Shown: positions 30,401 through 41,300 of the stretch, one piece after another
Layout of the letters: each line of letters begins with the position of its first letter
Numbering within the stretch: position 1 is the stretch's first letter
NCBI GenBank assembly: GCA_003116995.1
Contig: BDSL01000030.1
Coordinates: 930,001-994,000 of the forward strand
Reading direction: 5' to 3'
Source of the DNA: Yamagishiella unicocca
Lineage: Eukaryota; Chlorophyta; Chlorophyceae; Chlamydomonadales; Volvocaceae
Length of the DNA stretch: 64,000 nt
Program-made: the position numbers and the translations under genes
Notes under the pieces: model-generated
Seen by the model: only the letters and a program-made list of their open reading frames with translations
Databases searched by the model: none
Told to the model about the DNA's origin: nothing

Positions 30401-30676
30401 TCCACCCTCGAAACCCTGTTGCCCCTCTTTTTCCCCTCGCGGTTCCGTGACCAGGCGGGCGCTCGCCCCCGACCCAGCGGCCTGCTGTCCGGTGGCGCCC
30501 CAGGCTCCCCCCCGTCCGGCAGCTCGGACCTCAGCCTCCGGGTGCCGCTGCTGACAGTGGTGGACCCCGAGGGGCACTCACACACGGAGTGCCCGCCGGG
30601 GGGGCTGGCCATACCCATCGCCGTCAACTGGCAGCGCTACCGCAGCCGGAACCACGTCACACGGATGAGCTTCTGA
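27499..30676 (+). CDS. IQ-motif protein of unknown function, 5 exons
   Basis: Exons 27499-28358, 28798-28936, 29169-29594, 29835-30152 and 30455-30676 join in matching phases to give 654 residues. The N-terminal 287 codons are low complexity (Ala/Ser/Pro, with a His/Gln-rich run near residues 228-250). A clear calmodulin-binding IQ motif, AAVVIQAAWRGFRIRR, is encoded at the start of exon 2. Exon 3 has MSEVERILAGGFW and a charged helix MRAKMKQEEREAEEALQ. Exon 4 has RERTLERLGGLGRTIGETIS. The protein ends in NWQRYRSRNHVTRMSF. There are no membrane segments. A calmodulin- or EF-hand-binding cytoskeletal role is possible but not shown. The start chosen is the first ATG of the long frame; further 5' exons cannot be excluded. 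Confidence 0.65.
29718..29834. repeat. Telomere-like 17/18-bp repeat in IQ-gene intron 3
   Basis: Six to seven copies of ACACGCAAACCCTAACC-type units. Each contains CCCTAA, the complement of TTAGGG-class telomere repeats. The array ends exactly at the CAG acceptor of exon 4. Confidence 0.9.
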
Positions 30677-30747
30677 AGGGGTCGACGGGGGTCGCGGCGT
30701 GGGGGGGGCCAAGGCGAGGAAGGTCCCGGGGGGTTAGGGAGACAAAG

Positions 30748-30862
30748 GGGGAGTGGGCTGGAGGGGTAAAGGGGAAGTGGGCTGGAGGGGTAAAGGGGAA
30801 GTGGGCTGGACGGGTAGAGGGGAAGTGGGCTGGACGGGTAGAGGGGAAGTGGGCTGGAGGGG
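30748..30862. repeat. 24-bp minisatellite downstream of the IQ gene
   Basis: Five copies of a unit starting GTGGGCTGGAGGGGTAAAGG (24 bp), some with the variant GACGGGTAGA. It lies in the 3' flank or UTR, about 75 bp after the stop. Confidence 0.93.
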
Positions 30863-32570
30863 GAATACCCAGTTGCACGACATAGGAAACGGAGGACAGA
30901 AACTAGTTGGCGAGAGGGGGATCGGAGCTGCAGCGGGGAAGGGGGCAGCAGGGCAGCAAGTGCTGGGGTGCAGGATTTGGGGCCGGACAAAGTCAACAAC
31001 AAAACGGGTGTGCAGTCCCGGAGCGAGTTTGGGGCTGCGCTGGGCGACCCAATGGGCGAAGAGCGAGCAGGCGTATGGGGGGGGGGCAGGGGCTCCGCGG
31101 CTGCAGCTCGCGCGGGGGCAGGGCTCGGTTGGCTGGGGAGCTGAGACGACAGGGCGTAGAGCTGGCCAGGAAGGCGGCGTTGGGTGGGGAGGCGATGGTG
31201 GGAGGCGAGAGCCGGCCCGGTGAGGGTTTCGAGCCGGGAGCTACGTTATCTGGGCCCGTCGGTTGGAGTCGGTTGGGCGGGAGGCGTGTGATCATTTGTT
31301 TTGCACTGAAACGTGCGTGGGGCCTTATGGGTTGAGATAATTCATGGCTGAGGGGCCGGGGGGCGGATGTCCGGGCAGCAGGAGCGGACAGCAACCGCAC
31401 AGGTTCAGGCGGCGTTAGTGCCCTTGCGGCTGGATAGGGGGGCGGAGGGGGAGGGGCCAGAATGAACTCAAACGAATGACGATGGCTGGTGGCAGTTGGT
31501 GGTAAATGAAGGAAGCCAAATGTCGTAACATGGCCTAGGATAGCCGCCGAATTAGCTTCAAAGAATGCATCCAATAATGAATCCAATAATGAATCCAACC
31601 TTGCGAGCTTCGTCCCGAGGACCGCGATCGAGCGGAAAGCCGCCGTCTCAGCGTTCAGTTGGGCGGAGTGAGGCGGCCGCAGGTAATGGAAGGGCGGCAG
31701 GTCCAGGGAGGAACGGTTTAGATGGTACGGCCGTACGTGTGGATTTGTACGGACTCCTTTACCAGTACTACCTTAATAACGTTTTGGATGGTTGGGGCGT
31801 GGGACTCGGGTCGCCGCTGCCCTCCGAACCTCTGGGAGCCCGTGTTGCTGGCGGGGCTGACGTCTGTCGTGCGCCTGACCCTCCCCCACCCGCTCCCACT
31901 GGCTGCTGTTGAAGGCAGTGGAGTCCCGGGCCGCGGCAAGCTACCCGTTGTGCGGTAACGCAAAGACTGGGTTGCGGCAGATTGTTGGTATGCGTTTACG
32001 GCGCAAGCACTCCGACTGTGTTGCGACGGCGGTGAGACGGTGGCGGCACACGGCGGCTTGCGGCATTGCTGAGACCCACCCACACACACACACGCACACG
32101 CTCCCAGAGCAGCAAGCAGCCGGAAACACCTCCACGTGGTTCCTTCGTAGGCTGTGGCGGCAGCGTTGCCTTTCGCCAGCTGGCTGATGGCACTCTCCGC
32201 GCTGCTTTGGGTCGCGAAGGGGCCTCGTGGGTCCGAACTCGAGCATGCAGTTGGGTGCAGGCTGGCTGTTTGATCTGTTTAGGTGCGAACAGCGCCACAG
32301 GGTCCCACCGGCCAGGACCGCGATGGACGGCCCTTGCTCGCCTTGCGCTGTGATCGGCTACCTTCGCCGTGGAGCGAGGCAGCGAGCGACCAGGGTGTCA
32401 GGCACCGGAATGCCGTACGGCGGACAACCGGTGCGCCACATGTGCCGCACATGGAGTCCTCTAGCCTCCCGTTGTTCGTTCCGCATTATATGAACGATCG
32501 TCGTCCATCGTGATTAACGTTACTGCGCTTCATCCACACGACACCGTGCACCATTGAGTAAACACGCATC
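30863..32570. other. Intergenic stretch between the IQ gene and mL46
   Basis: No exon could be supported. GC is high to about 31450 and lower afterwards. A CACACACA-rich tract occurs near 32080-32100. The mL46 promoter should be near its right end. Confidence 0.45.
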
Positions 32571-35500
32571 ATGCGGTGCTCCCAAGCGGTGGAACGATTA
32601 GGGCGCACTGCTGCTTTTGTGACTGGTAGAAGCTGGCAGTCTGCTACCGCACGGGTGCGTATCCGCCATGGGAAAATGTCTATCAACCTGCAATGTCAGC
32701 GATATTTAGTACTTGCGATGCAATCTCTGGTTTTCGCAGACATCTACCACTGTATCCAGTTCTGCTGGCGATGAACCTACGGTCAGCGGAGGCGATGGCG
32801 AACCCATCTTCGCGGCGTGTGTGCTGCAGCGGCTGCCCTTGCTCAAGAGTCCGATCGCGCCTGCGCATGTGCAGCACTTAATTTGGTCTCGGCAGCGGGG
32901 ACTGGAAACCGGGGAGCTAAAGGACTACCCGGAAACGGTGAGCGCGGTAGTCGCCCCTCGCTGCCGCCATACTTCGCCCGATTCCCTGCTCACCCATCTC
33001 TCGCGCTCTCCCGAGACGTGGTGATGTCGCGCCTGTGACGCATGGAAGTTTCCCTGCCCTCTGTTCGCAGGCCGCTAGCGGGCGGGGGGACGCGGCCAGT
33101 AAGCAGCAGCAGCAGGACTTGGTGAGTGCCGGCCCACTGGCATGATGGTGGCCTCCTTAAGGCATGTGGTCGCCAGATAACACGCTAGAACACGCTAGTC
33201 CGCTGCCAGCGCTACAGCGCAGAAGTTTTGTGCACTTGGGCCGAGGCCAGGGGCTACAAGGCGGCGTTAGTGCTCGTTGTCCATGGGCAACTCTGCCCCC
33301 TCCTAACATCGTGTGCTTCATGGCGGTCTCCCCCGCTGCTGACCCTCCTCCCCGCCCATCCTCCTTCCAACCTAACCTGGCGCCGGCTTCCCCCGGCTCC
33401 CCCCTGCTTCCCCCCGCTCCTCCCCCGCTCCTCCCTTGGCCCCCCCCTGCTCTAGCCGCAGCCGCTTTCGCTTAGCCGCCGAAGGTCGACATATGACCAC
33501 TGTCTTCCCAGTCCTCCAGCATGCATATTAAAACGTCTGTTCGAAACGGTTTTTCCTCGCATCCACGGGTCTTCCTCAACCCCCCCCTTCCCCCCGCTCC
33601 TCCCCCGCTTCCCAGAGGACCTTCAGTCCGGTGCCCCCGGTGACCTCCGCGGACACATCCGGAGACACACGGTACGGCAGCGGCAGGGAGGGGCCGGGGA
33701 GGGGCCGGGGAGGGGGAGATGCACAAGAACGGGCAGCACGGCGGTGTGTTTTGCGTGGCACGATTCTGCGGCGGGTGCGTTCCCTCGCGCCGCCGCGCGC
33801 GCCCTGTGGCTGCAGCAGCAGCAGCAGTAGCACCCGCGCCTCCCTGGAAGCCCCGGCCGCCGGATGGGAATCATACTGGCTGGCTGTAGCAGCGGCAACA
33901 GCAGTAGCAGCAACAGCAGTAGCAGCAGCAACAGCAGTAGCAGCAGCAACAGCAGTAGCAGCAGCAACAGCAGTAGCAGCAGCAACAGCAGTAGCAGCAG
34001 CAACAGCAGTAGCAGCAGCAACAGCAGTAGCAGCAGCAACAGCAGTAGCAGCAACAACAGCAGTAGCAGCAGCAGTATCCGTAGTAGGAGCCTGCACACG
34101 GCAACGACTTCCCTGTCAGCACCGCCGTACGCCTCCGCCTGCTTGTGTCACAGCTTTTTAACGGTGCCCACGTCCTCCCCTGTCAAAACCCCATACACAC
34201 ACCCTGTCGCCCCGCCTCCCGCACACCATCGCTCCCTCCTTCCCCCCCCTCGCCGGGGAGCTCCCCGTCTGGCGCCACCCCTGCTGTCCCCTCCACCGCG
34301 GGCTGACTCCCCACCCCCTCTTCTAGGTCCATGCGGCGGCGGCTGGGGGAGAACCTGTACCTGGTGGTGCGGGGGCAGACTGGCGGCGGCGGCGGAGAGG
34401 AAGAGGGAGGCGGCGGCTGGTCGTTTCCGTTCGCCGCCAACAGCGGGGAGGAAAGCATCAGGTGGGGGGATGGGTGTGTGGCAGCAGTATGTTGTGCCAG
34501 CGGGAAAGGGAGGGGCACGTGGTCTGTGGGTTGGCTGGTGGGGTAAAGGATAATCCGCGAATCTATTGGCTGGTGGGGGAATGCAGTACGACAGCTGCAG
34601 TGGGAGGGCGCAAAGCATGCGGGCCGCTGGGCGGGCCAGGTGGGCGGGCAGCCGCACAACGCACACCACCCACCGCACACCACCCACCGCCCTGTTGCTA
34701 AGCTCCACAGGGACAACTGCGGCCTAGCTGGCTCATGTATTGTTCGCGAAATGTTGTCTCGTCGGGACGGACGCCACTTCACGCCTCCCTCCCTCCCTCG
34801 CCCGCCCGCCCACTGTATGCCTCCACCGCGCATCCGCCCTCCCTCGAGCGCGTGTTCGAACCTTCCCCTCAAGCGGCAGTACTACCACCCCCACCTAGTC
34901 ACCTCACCTGCTACCCCCCTACTTCCCCCTACGCCTCACCTGCTGCCCCCCTACTCCCTTAACACCCCCCGCCCTTCCCCGCCGCCGTGCGCAGCGACAC
35001 CGCCCAGCGCGCGCTGTTCTCCTCCATCGGCCGCGCCCACCCGGTGCTCTTCGTGGGAGCCGCCCCCATGGCCCACTTGAGGGCGCGACCGGCAGGTGCG
35101 GCGCCACTCCCAGGGCGGCAGGGCAGGTTACAACCCCCGCTCGTGCGCTATCGCGACTCCTCCTCGCCTATACCTGACTCCTTCACAGCGTGACTTCAAT
35201 ACTCCTGAACGCCGCCCTCCCCCCTTCGCCTCTCCTACGGGTTTCCCCTCACGCCTCCCTCCCCTACCCGGGCCCCGCAGGCACGACTTTCTTCATGCTG
35301 GCCCAGGCGGTGGACGACCCATGGGTCACTAAGCTAGTGGAGGGCGGCCCCGCGCAGGAACACGCCTGGGTGAGAGGCCTGCGCTGAGGGGTGCGGGGGG
35401 TGGGGTTGCAGTAGCAGCCGAGGAGGGGGGGCCGGGAGGGAGGGAGGGCGAGGAGCGGGGTTGCAGTAGCAGCCGAGGAGGAGGGCCGGGAGGGAGTACC

Positions 35501-35814
35501 TGTGCTGTGCAGAAACTCCCATTCCCAGTCGTGACGACCCCCCATCCGGCTCCTCTTATCTGATGTCGTATACCCGGGTCTTCTCGCCACCCCATGGCTG
35601 CTCCACGCACCCCGGGCCCTCCGAGCTCCACCCCGTACTCGTCCCCGGCCGTGCCCCTCCCACTCTCCCATGCAGCCAGTTCTTCCCCCCCCAGATACAC
35701 CTCCCTCGTCGAGTAACCGGGTGTTTACTCCCCCCGCAGGTGACCAAGCAGGAGCTGCTGAGCAGCTACTTTACGGACGCGCGCCTCCGGGAGCTTGTAA
35801 GCAAAATGCTGTGA
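32571..35814 (+). CDS. MRPL46: Mitochondrial large-subunit ribosomal protein mL46, 8 exons
   Basis: Exons 32571-32654, 32740-32937, 33071-33121, 33616-33671, 34327-34461, 34995-35095, 35281-35369 and 35740-35814 join in consistent phases (262 residues). Exon 1 alone is an Arg-rich, acid-poor presequence (MRCSQAVERLGRTAAFVTGR) as expected for mitochondrial import. Family landmarks: AACVLQRLPLLKSP, then FSPVPPVTSADTSGDTR, SMRRRLGENLYLVVRG, WSFPFA...GEESI, DTAQRALFSSIGRAHPVLFV and, at the C-terminus, HAWVTKQELLSSYF. This is the order seen in mL46, which has a Nudix-like fold without catalysis. One extra short exon near 33216-33260 (EVLCTWAEARGYKA) is possible between exons 3 and 4. It is convergent with the uL5m gene. 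Confidence 0.88.
33503..33590 (+). repeat. Dispersed repeat family B, about 85 bp
   Basis: Ordered blocks CAGTCCTCCAGCATGCAT, AAACGTCTGTTC, ACGGTTTTTC and CGCATCCACGGGTCTTCCTC. This copy lies just before the mL46 exon 4 acceptor. Other copies: 8739-8815 (intergenic), 62318-62375 (directly before GH31 exon 12), 63212-63280 (inverted, GH31 intron 13) and a partial at 17880-17910. Confidence 0.78.
33888..34078. repeat. 18-bp AGC/AAC/AGT-type repeat in mL46 intron 4
   Basis: About ten copies of the 18-bp unit AACAGCAGTAGCAGCAGC. It is open in all frames and so gives false poly-Ser/Asn, poly-Leu and Ala/Thr/Val ORFs on both strands. The flanking exon junctions of mL46 skip it in phase. Confidence 0.93.
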
Positions 35815-37117
35815 AGCGTTGTCCCCGGGGCTCCGGCCCTGACCAGACCACCCCGCTCCACAGCGGCACCGTTCGTCGGACTTACAGACGGACGCGGTGT
35901 ATGGGCTCCCTCCACCTCAGCAACCAACAACGTGTGTTGTTTCCATTACAGCAACCATCAACGTATGTTGCCACTGCGGTGGTGGTTGCCACTGCAGTTG
36001 CGCGCGGCCGGAGAAGACCAGCCCCCTCCCCCCTCCCTGTGCGCACGTGCCGCCGCGCATCTTCCGGTTCCACCGAGACCGCAACCACCCGGGTTCGACA
36101 GCCATTGCGTAGGCTGACTTGGCCGGCGACCGAAGGTTACATCCATTACAATCCACTCACGTCACAGTCGAGTCGTCAATAGGGTCCAGCAGCCCTGCTA
36201 GCAGTGCAATCGCACGTCGCGCGCGGCTCGCCGTTCCTCAAGCATCAAACGCTCCGTCAGTCATGCCCACGCGGTGCCGCCCACGCAAGCACAGCGGGTT
36301 GTGTGCGTGTGTGTGTGTGTGGGGGGGGGGGGGTTCAAAGATAATCCGCGAATCCCGGGGGGGGGGCAGCACACGGCAAACCAGCCCTCCATGTACACCT
36401 TGCAGCAACCTTGCACTCCCGCCACCGCGCCCGACAGGCTGAGGCCACACCCCGCCCACCCACTGCCGTGTCAGTGCCGACCCACGGGTTTCCTCTCCTG
36501 CCCGCCCACTGCCCTGCAGCGGGTGTCTGGACGCACCCCAGCTGCCCACCTGCCACGAAGTCCCGACCTCAAACCACATGGCATTGCACCAACCCACATC
36601 CGTCAAGCCCGCTCGCGTCAACCGGTTTGTACTCCGCACAACCCCCGCACCTTCTCCCCCAAGGCTTCCTGTCCGGTTTCACTTTTCAGCGCCGACCCAA
36701 GGGTTTCCTCTCATCCCCCTTTCCCCCCAACCCCCCCTCCGTTTCCTATATCGTGTAAACGGGTCTCCTCGCCCACGCGCCCACGAGGCCAGCACCGACC
36801 TCCCACCGACCCCGCTACGGGGCTCCGAGGCTCCCACCGCCTCGTCCCTCGCCTCAGAGCCGGCCAAGTGCCACAGCGCCCTCCATCTTGGTCGGTTCCG
36901 CCAGCCCGCCGCTGCCTCCAGGCATCCCAGCCGCCGGCATGCCACCCATTCCGCTGCCGGCCCTCTAGCACCAATAGCGCACTACACACCCTCTAGAGAG
37001 TAGGCCGACGAGGGAGGCCACGGCACGACAACAAGGCTTGTCCCCGCCCTCCGCGCCCCCCCCCCCCGCCGAACCCGCTCGGCCGCCCAGCGCTCTTCCG
37101 TTCCTTCGCTCGCTCGC
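35815..37117. other. Convergent 3' region between mL46 and uL5m
   Basis: Contains the 3' ends of both genes. A short copy of dispersed family A lies at about 36336-36360 beside a GTGTG/poly-G tract. Several ACGGGTTTCCTC-type motifs (36484, 36700, 36760) resemble the 3'-intron module described under repeats. No additional exon was supported, although proline-rich frames stay open by composition. Confidence 0.5.
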
Positions 37118-38059
37118 TCAGGCCCTGCTCCGCCGCAGCGCCTCCGCCTCCGCCGCCTCCAGCGCCGCCGCCGCCGCCGCGCCCGTCAGCACCGGAAGTG
37201 ACAGCCCCGACAGCAGCACCCCGCAGTCCGCGGAGCTGGCGCCCTCCATCACCAGCCGCACCCGCATGCTGCGCAGCGGCTCGAACAGCGCAAAGTCCTG
37301 CTCGAAGTCGGGGTACTGCAGCAGGTTGTTGATTTGTAGCTCGGTGGCGTAGGGCCGCAGAGGCGATGGGCGGTGGTCTGCGGCCAAGGCCTTGGCGGCG
37401 AGCGCCGCCAGGCGCTTGTCACCCGGCGGCGGGCCCACCAGTGTCGGCGGCATAATGCCCTCGAAACCCACTTGGTTCGGCAGGATGACGTGGACGAGCT
37501 TCTCCAGGAAGCCGTACGTTGCGTCCGGGTCGCGGCGCGCGTCCAGGTGGACCGCCACGCCGGACGCGCGGGTGGTGAGGTGCTTGTTGGAGGGCGCGGA
37601 GAAGGTCGCCGGGCGGCCGGTGAGGGTCTCCAGCGCGAGGGAGTAGAGCAGCAGCTCCCACTTCTCCGCCACGTCGCGCTCCATTTGCGTGTCCGTGGCG
37701 CGGATGGAGGCTTCGATGCTGAGCAGCCGTGGAACCTGGTTCCAGTCGCGCGGCCGCAGTTTGAGCATGAGCTCGCGGTGCAGGACCGTCTGGACGTACT
37801 GCGCGAGGCGGCTGGGGGCAAGGTGGCTGGTGGCAGCTGCGGCAGCGGCCGCTTGCGGTGACAGGGCGCCTGAGGAGGCAGACGGGCTGGTGGCTCCGGG
37901 GGCGGCCTTGCCGGGGCCGCTGCCGGACCGGCTGGCAGCCTTACTGCTCTTATTACTAGCGGCGCCGTCGCGCCCAGAAGTTGACGCTGGCTCTGCCACC
38001 CGCGCCTGTGCTTGGGTGCTGAAGGCCTGCGCGTCATCAAAGGGTCCGGGACCAGGCAT
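37118..38059 (-). CDS. Mitochondrial large-subunit ribosomal protein uL5m, single exon
   Basis: 313 residues in one frame. The first 75 or so are Ala/Ser/Gly-rich. From RPRDWNQVPRLLSIEASIRA onward the protein follows the uL5 pattern: LLYSLALETLTGRPATFSAP corresponds to the LexITGQKP block, ATYGFLEKLVHVILPNQVGF to the YxFLdRLixxxLPRxRDF block, and INNLLQYPDFE, MRVRLVMEGA and LLSGLSLP to the C-terminal FPE/ivttA/LL..l.lP elements. Divergence from bacterial and plastid uL5 is typical of mitochondrial versions. In the ribosome uL5 contacts the central protuberance. It shares a 337-bp divergent promoter with the gene at 38397. The absence of introns contrasts with every neighbour. Confidence 0.75.
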   Translation of the reverse strand: MPGPGPFDDAQAFSTQAQARVAEPASTSGRDGAASNKSSKAASRSGSGPGKAAPGATSPSASSGALSPQAAAAAAATSHLAPSRLAQYVQTVLHRELMLKLRPRDWNQVPRLLSIEASIRATDTQMERDVAEKWELLLYSLALETLTGRPATFSAPSNKHLTTRASGVAVHLDARRDPDATYGFLEKLVHVILPNQVGFEGIMPPTLVGPPPGDKRLAALAAKALAADHRPSPLRPYATELQINNLLQYPDFEQDFALFEPLRSMRVRLVMEGASSADCGVLLSGLSLPVLTGAAAAAALEAAEAEALRRSRA

Positions 38060-38396
38060 GGTAACCGCAACGCAGACAGAGCAAGGCGAAATGAGACATT
38101 AATCCGTAACGTTTACCCACCGTAATTGGTTGACATTGAAGGACTGCTGCGTGGCTACTCCAGCCTCTCAAGATGGTTGCCAAAGACCGGCTAGTGGCTA
38201 ACAAGGATGATGCCGCTTGGCATGCCATGGCTATGAAGAATAGTTGACGATCGAGTGTTGACAATTTTTTGGCCAGACCTGGGCATGAGGCCCTGTGATT
38301 ATTGGCGGGAGACTGCGATCCTGTCAGAAGCACGATTTACACAGGACTAAACATTTTAGCGCACACTTTGTCAACATTTACCACAGTAAAGAGATA
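38060..38396. promoter_or_regulatory. Divergent promoter region, uL5m / helical-protein gene
   Basis: 337 bp between two start codons facing away from each other. No TATA-like box or known operator was recognised. It is more AT-rich than either coding region. Confidence 0.5.
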
Positions 38397-41300
38397 ATGG
38401 CATCAGCCATGGCGGAAGATCACCGCGAAACGCTGCGGATGTTGGAGAGCCGGAATGTCATGCCCGAGTACAACCTAAGCAGCATCAACCAAAGCCTTGA
38501 GAGGTAAGGTAGCCTCCTGCGGCTACTGTGTGGTGATGACCATGGGCAGACAGTCGCCGCCCGCTAAGGTTGGGCCCAGGGCCTGCTGCCACTTCATACC
38601 CTGAGCTTACCCAACGGCGCTGACTTACCAGTTCCGCCTCTCGACCACACCCACCACCGCATGGCCACTTCATACCCTCGCTGAGGGACTAGGAAACAAT
38701 TTTCCCCTTTCTGCCCCACCATAATCCCTCTACAGCATGCAGGACCCGCTGAACGCCATCATGAAGATCGCAGCAGCCAGGAAAAAGCGCATGGCTGAGG
38801 AGCAGCACCGCAAGGAGTCAAATCGGAGGCTTCAGGACCAGTTGGCGAAGAAGCACGACCGCCTGCTGGAGGAGCAGGAGCAAAAGGAGCAGGACCAGCT
38901 GCAGGATGTGGATTTGGCGGTCGTCGTCAAGGACGAAGACTCCGAGCCCGCGGTCACGGAGGCGCTTTGTTTGGTGCCTCAGCAGGTCCGCAGGGCAGGG
39001 CCCACGAACAGGACGGCTTGGAAGGCCGCTTCCACGTCCCAGGGACGCGGCTCTTGTGCATTGCCGTTCGGGCTGCGGTTCCTCTGGGTACATCCGCGGT
39101 CAGGTCATGTGGCCGCCATTTTCGCCTCCTCGCTGACACGCCATGACCGTGTCGTACCTCGTGGTGGGCTGTGCCTGCTTGCCCCGGCCGCATATGGAAG
39201 CCGCGCCCTGGCCAAGTACGACCAGATACGGCCTTACCAAAAGGCCAAGTACTGGCTTCACCCAAATGACGCAGTGTGCTCGGACCTCCCCTGGTTGCTT
39301 TTGGCGTCGGCCCTGCCCTCCCGCAGCACCTGCCCGCCGTGGACCTGGCCCCACTGGACCTCCCCGCGCCCACTGGCCCCGAGGCGGCCGCGATGCTGCA
39401 GCAGCTGCTGGCCACCCGCCAGCTCTTTGCCTTCGTCGGAGCCTTCGATGCCGAGTCGAGCAGCCCCGTCCTCAAGGTGCTGTTCCAGGTGGTGTCGTAC
39501 GACGATAGCCCGTACGGCGCGTACCAGCAGCTCGTACGTCACTACAACGAGGCGGACGCGGAAGGTGTGTATGTGTGCGCTATGTGTGCGCTGTGTGTGT
39601 GTGCTGCAGGCCAAGGCGCGGTTTGATCTCCGGGGTTGGGGCCCTTTACGTGCTTGATTGATTGGCCAGACGCAGCGGAAGAGGGGGCACGGGGCTGCGG
39701 ATTGCGTGGACTGTGTGGACTGCCGGATGCTGCCGGAGGAAAAGGGCTTTCGTCGTACCGCAAAAAATATATTGTTTCGTTTTGGGAGAGCAGGGAGAGT
39801 AGTGTGGAGCGGGGTGGCCACCACGTGGCAAATGTCGCGCGCGCCTGGCGGATGTAGGTGTTGCCAGCTGTATCGGGGCCATGGACGTGCTGGGTGGATT
39901 GAGGGCGAGGCAGTGACAGCCTGATGCCGCCAAGCATGCCCGGGTGACCTCCCGTGATGCCCCTTCCCTCGCTCTTGTTACTGCCGCGACGACGACGCAG
40001 ACATGGGCTGGGTGCCAGCGCTGTCCGACTTCCTCACCGCCGTCACGATGCTGGGCTACCAGCCCATCCGCGGCCACAGTGGCGGCGGCGGCCGGAAGCG
40101 CAGCGCCGGCGAGGGCGCGCCGCAGGGCGCGGACGCGACCGGCGGCAGCGGCGGCGGCAGCGGCGCCGCCAGCGGCGAGGCCGGCGGCAGCGGCGCCGCC
40201 AGCGGCGAGGCCGGCGGCAGCGGCGACGCCGGTCCTAGCGGCCAGGGCGCGCGGTTCGGCAACCTGCAGTGCCTGCTGCGGCTGCTGACGGAGCTCGTGC
40301 GGTTGCACCAGAAGGGCCGTGTGGACCTGGGCTTCGGCAGCCAGGAGCAGGTGCGCGGCTGCTGCGACTGCCGGAGCCGCGACCGCAACCTTCTCCGCCC
40401 CTACGCCTCCTAGGCTCCCAAACGGAAACCTCCTCGCTACGCCCTGTCCATCGGTAACCCCATCCCGCGCAGTGCGCGTTTCCGCGTTACCCAGTTTCCG
40501 TGTTACCCAGTTTCCTCGTTACCCAGCTTCCGCGTTATCCAGTTTCCGCGTTACCCAATTTCCGCGTTACCCAGTTTCCGCGTTATCCAGTTTCCGTGTT
40601 ACCCAGTTTCCGCGTTACCCAATTTCCGCGTTACCCAGTTTCCGCGCTACCCAATTTCCGCGTTACCCAGTTTCCGCGTTACCCAGTTTCCGTGTTACCC
40701 AGTGCGCCGTGTTACCCAGTGCGCCGTGGCCCCGCTCCCGCACCCACCTCACCCTTCGTTTCCCCTCGTCAACCCAAGGGTGTGCCCCCTCCACCAAGGG
40801 TGTGCCCCCTCCACCAAGGGTGTGTCCCCTCCACCCCCCGGGCGGCCCCCTCAGGCCGTCTGCAAGAGCCTTATGACGATGATGCTTCGTATGCTGCTGG
40901 ACCCGGACCTGACGCGGGTCCTGTACGCCGACGTGCGTACGGCTCTTGAGGCGCTGATGCAGCCGTGGGACGAGACCGTGTGGCGGCGGGTGGGGGACGA
41001 CACGGCGCAGCAGGCGGCCGAGCTGGGGCCGTCCCACCGCGCCGCCTACCACCTGATCTGGTCGGTGCAGGGCCTCAGCGGGCGGCTGCGCAGCTGGCAG
41101 CAGTGCGCCGCGATGCAGCTGCTGAGGAAGGCGCTGCCGCAGGCGAGTGCGGTCTGGTCGAGGAGGGATGGTGCTGCTGGTGGTGTTTACGAGTAGCACC
41201 GAGTAGCACCGAGCAACATGTGCTAACAGCACATTATGGCGGGGCTGGTAGCAGCGCAGGGGAGCATACTCACAGACATCGCTGACGCTCTAAAACGCCA

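Noticed and set aside
30863..32570. Several open frames of 90-200 codons
   Set aside because: None shows a recognisable motif, consistent splice sites or protein-like composition. They are typical chance frames in GC-rich DNA.
33623..34553. Poly-Leu (minus) and poly-Ser/Asn (plus) proteins
   Set aside because: They are generated by the 18-bp AGC/AAC/AGT repeat in mL46 intron 4, and flanking exons splice over it in phase.
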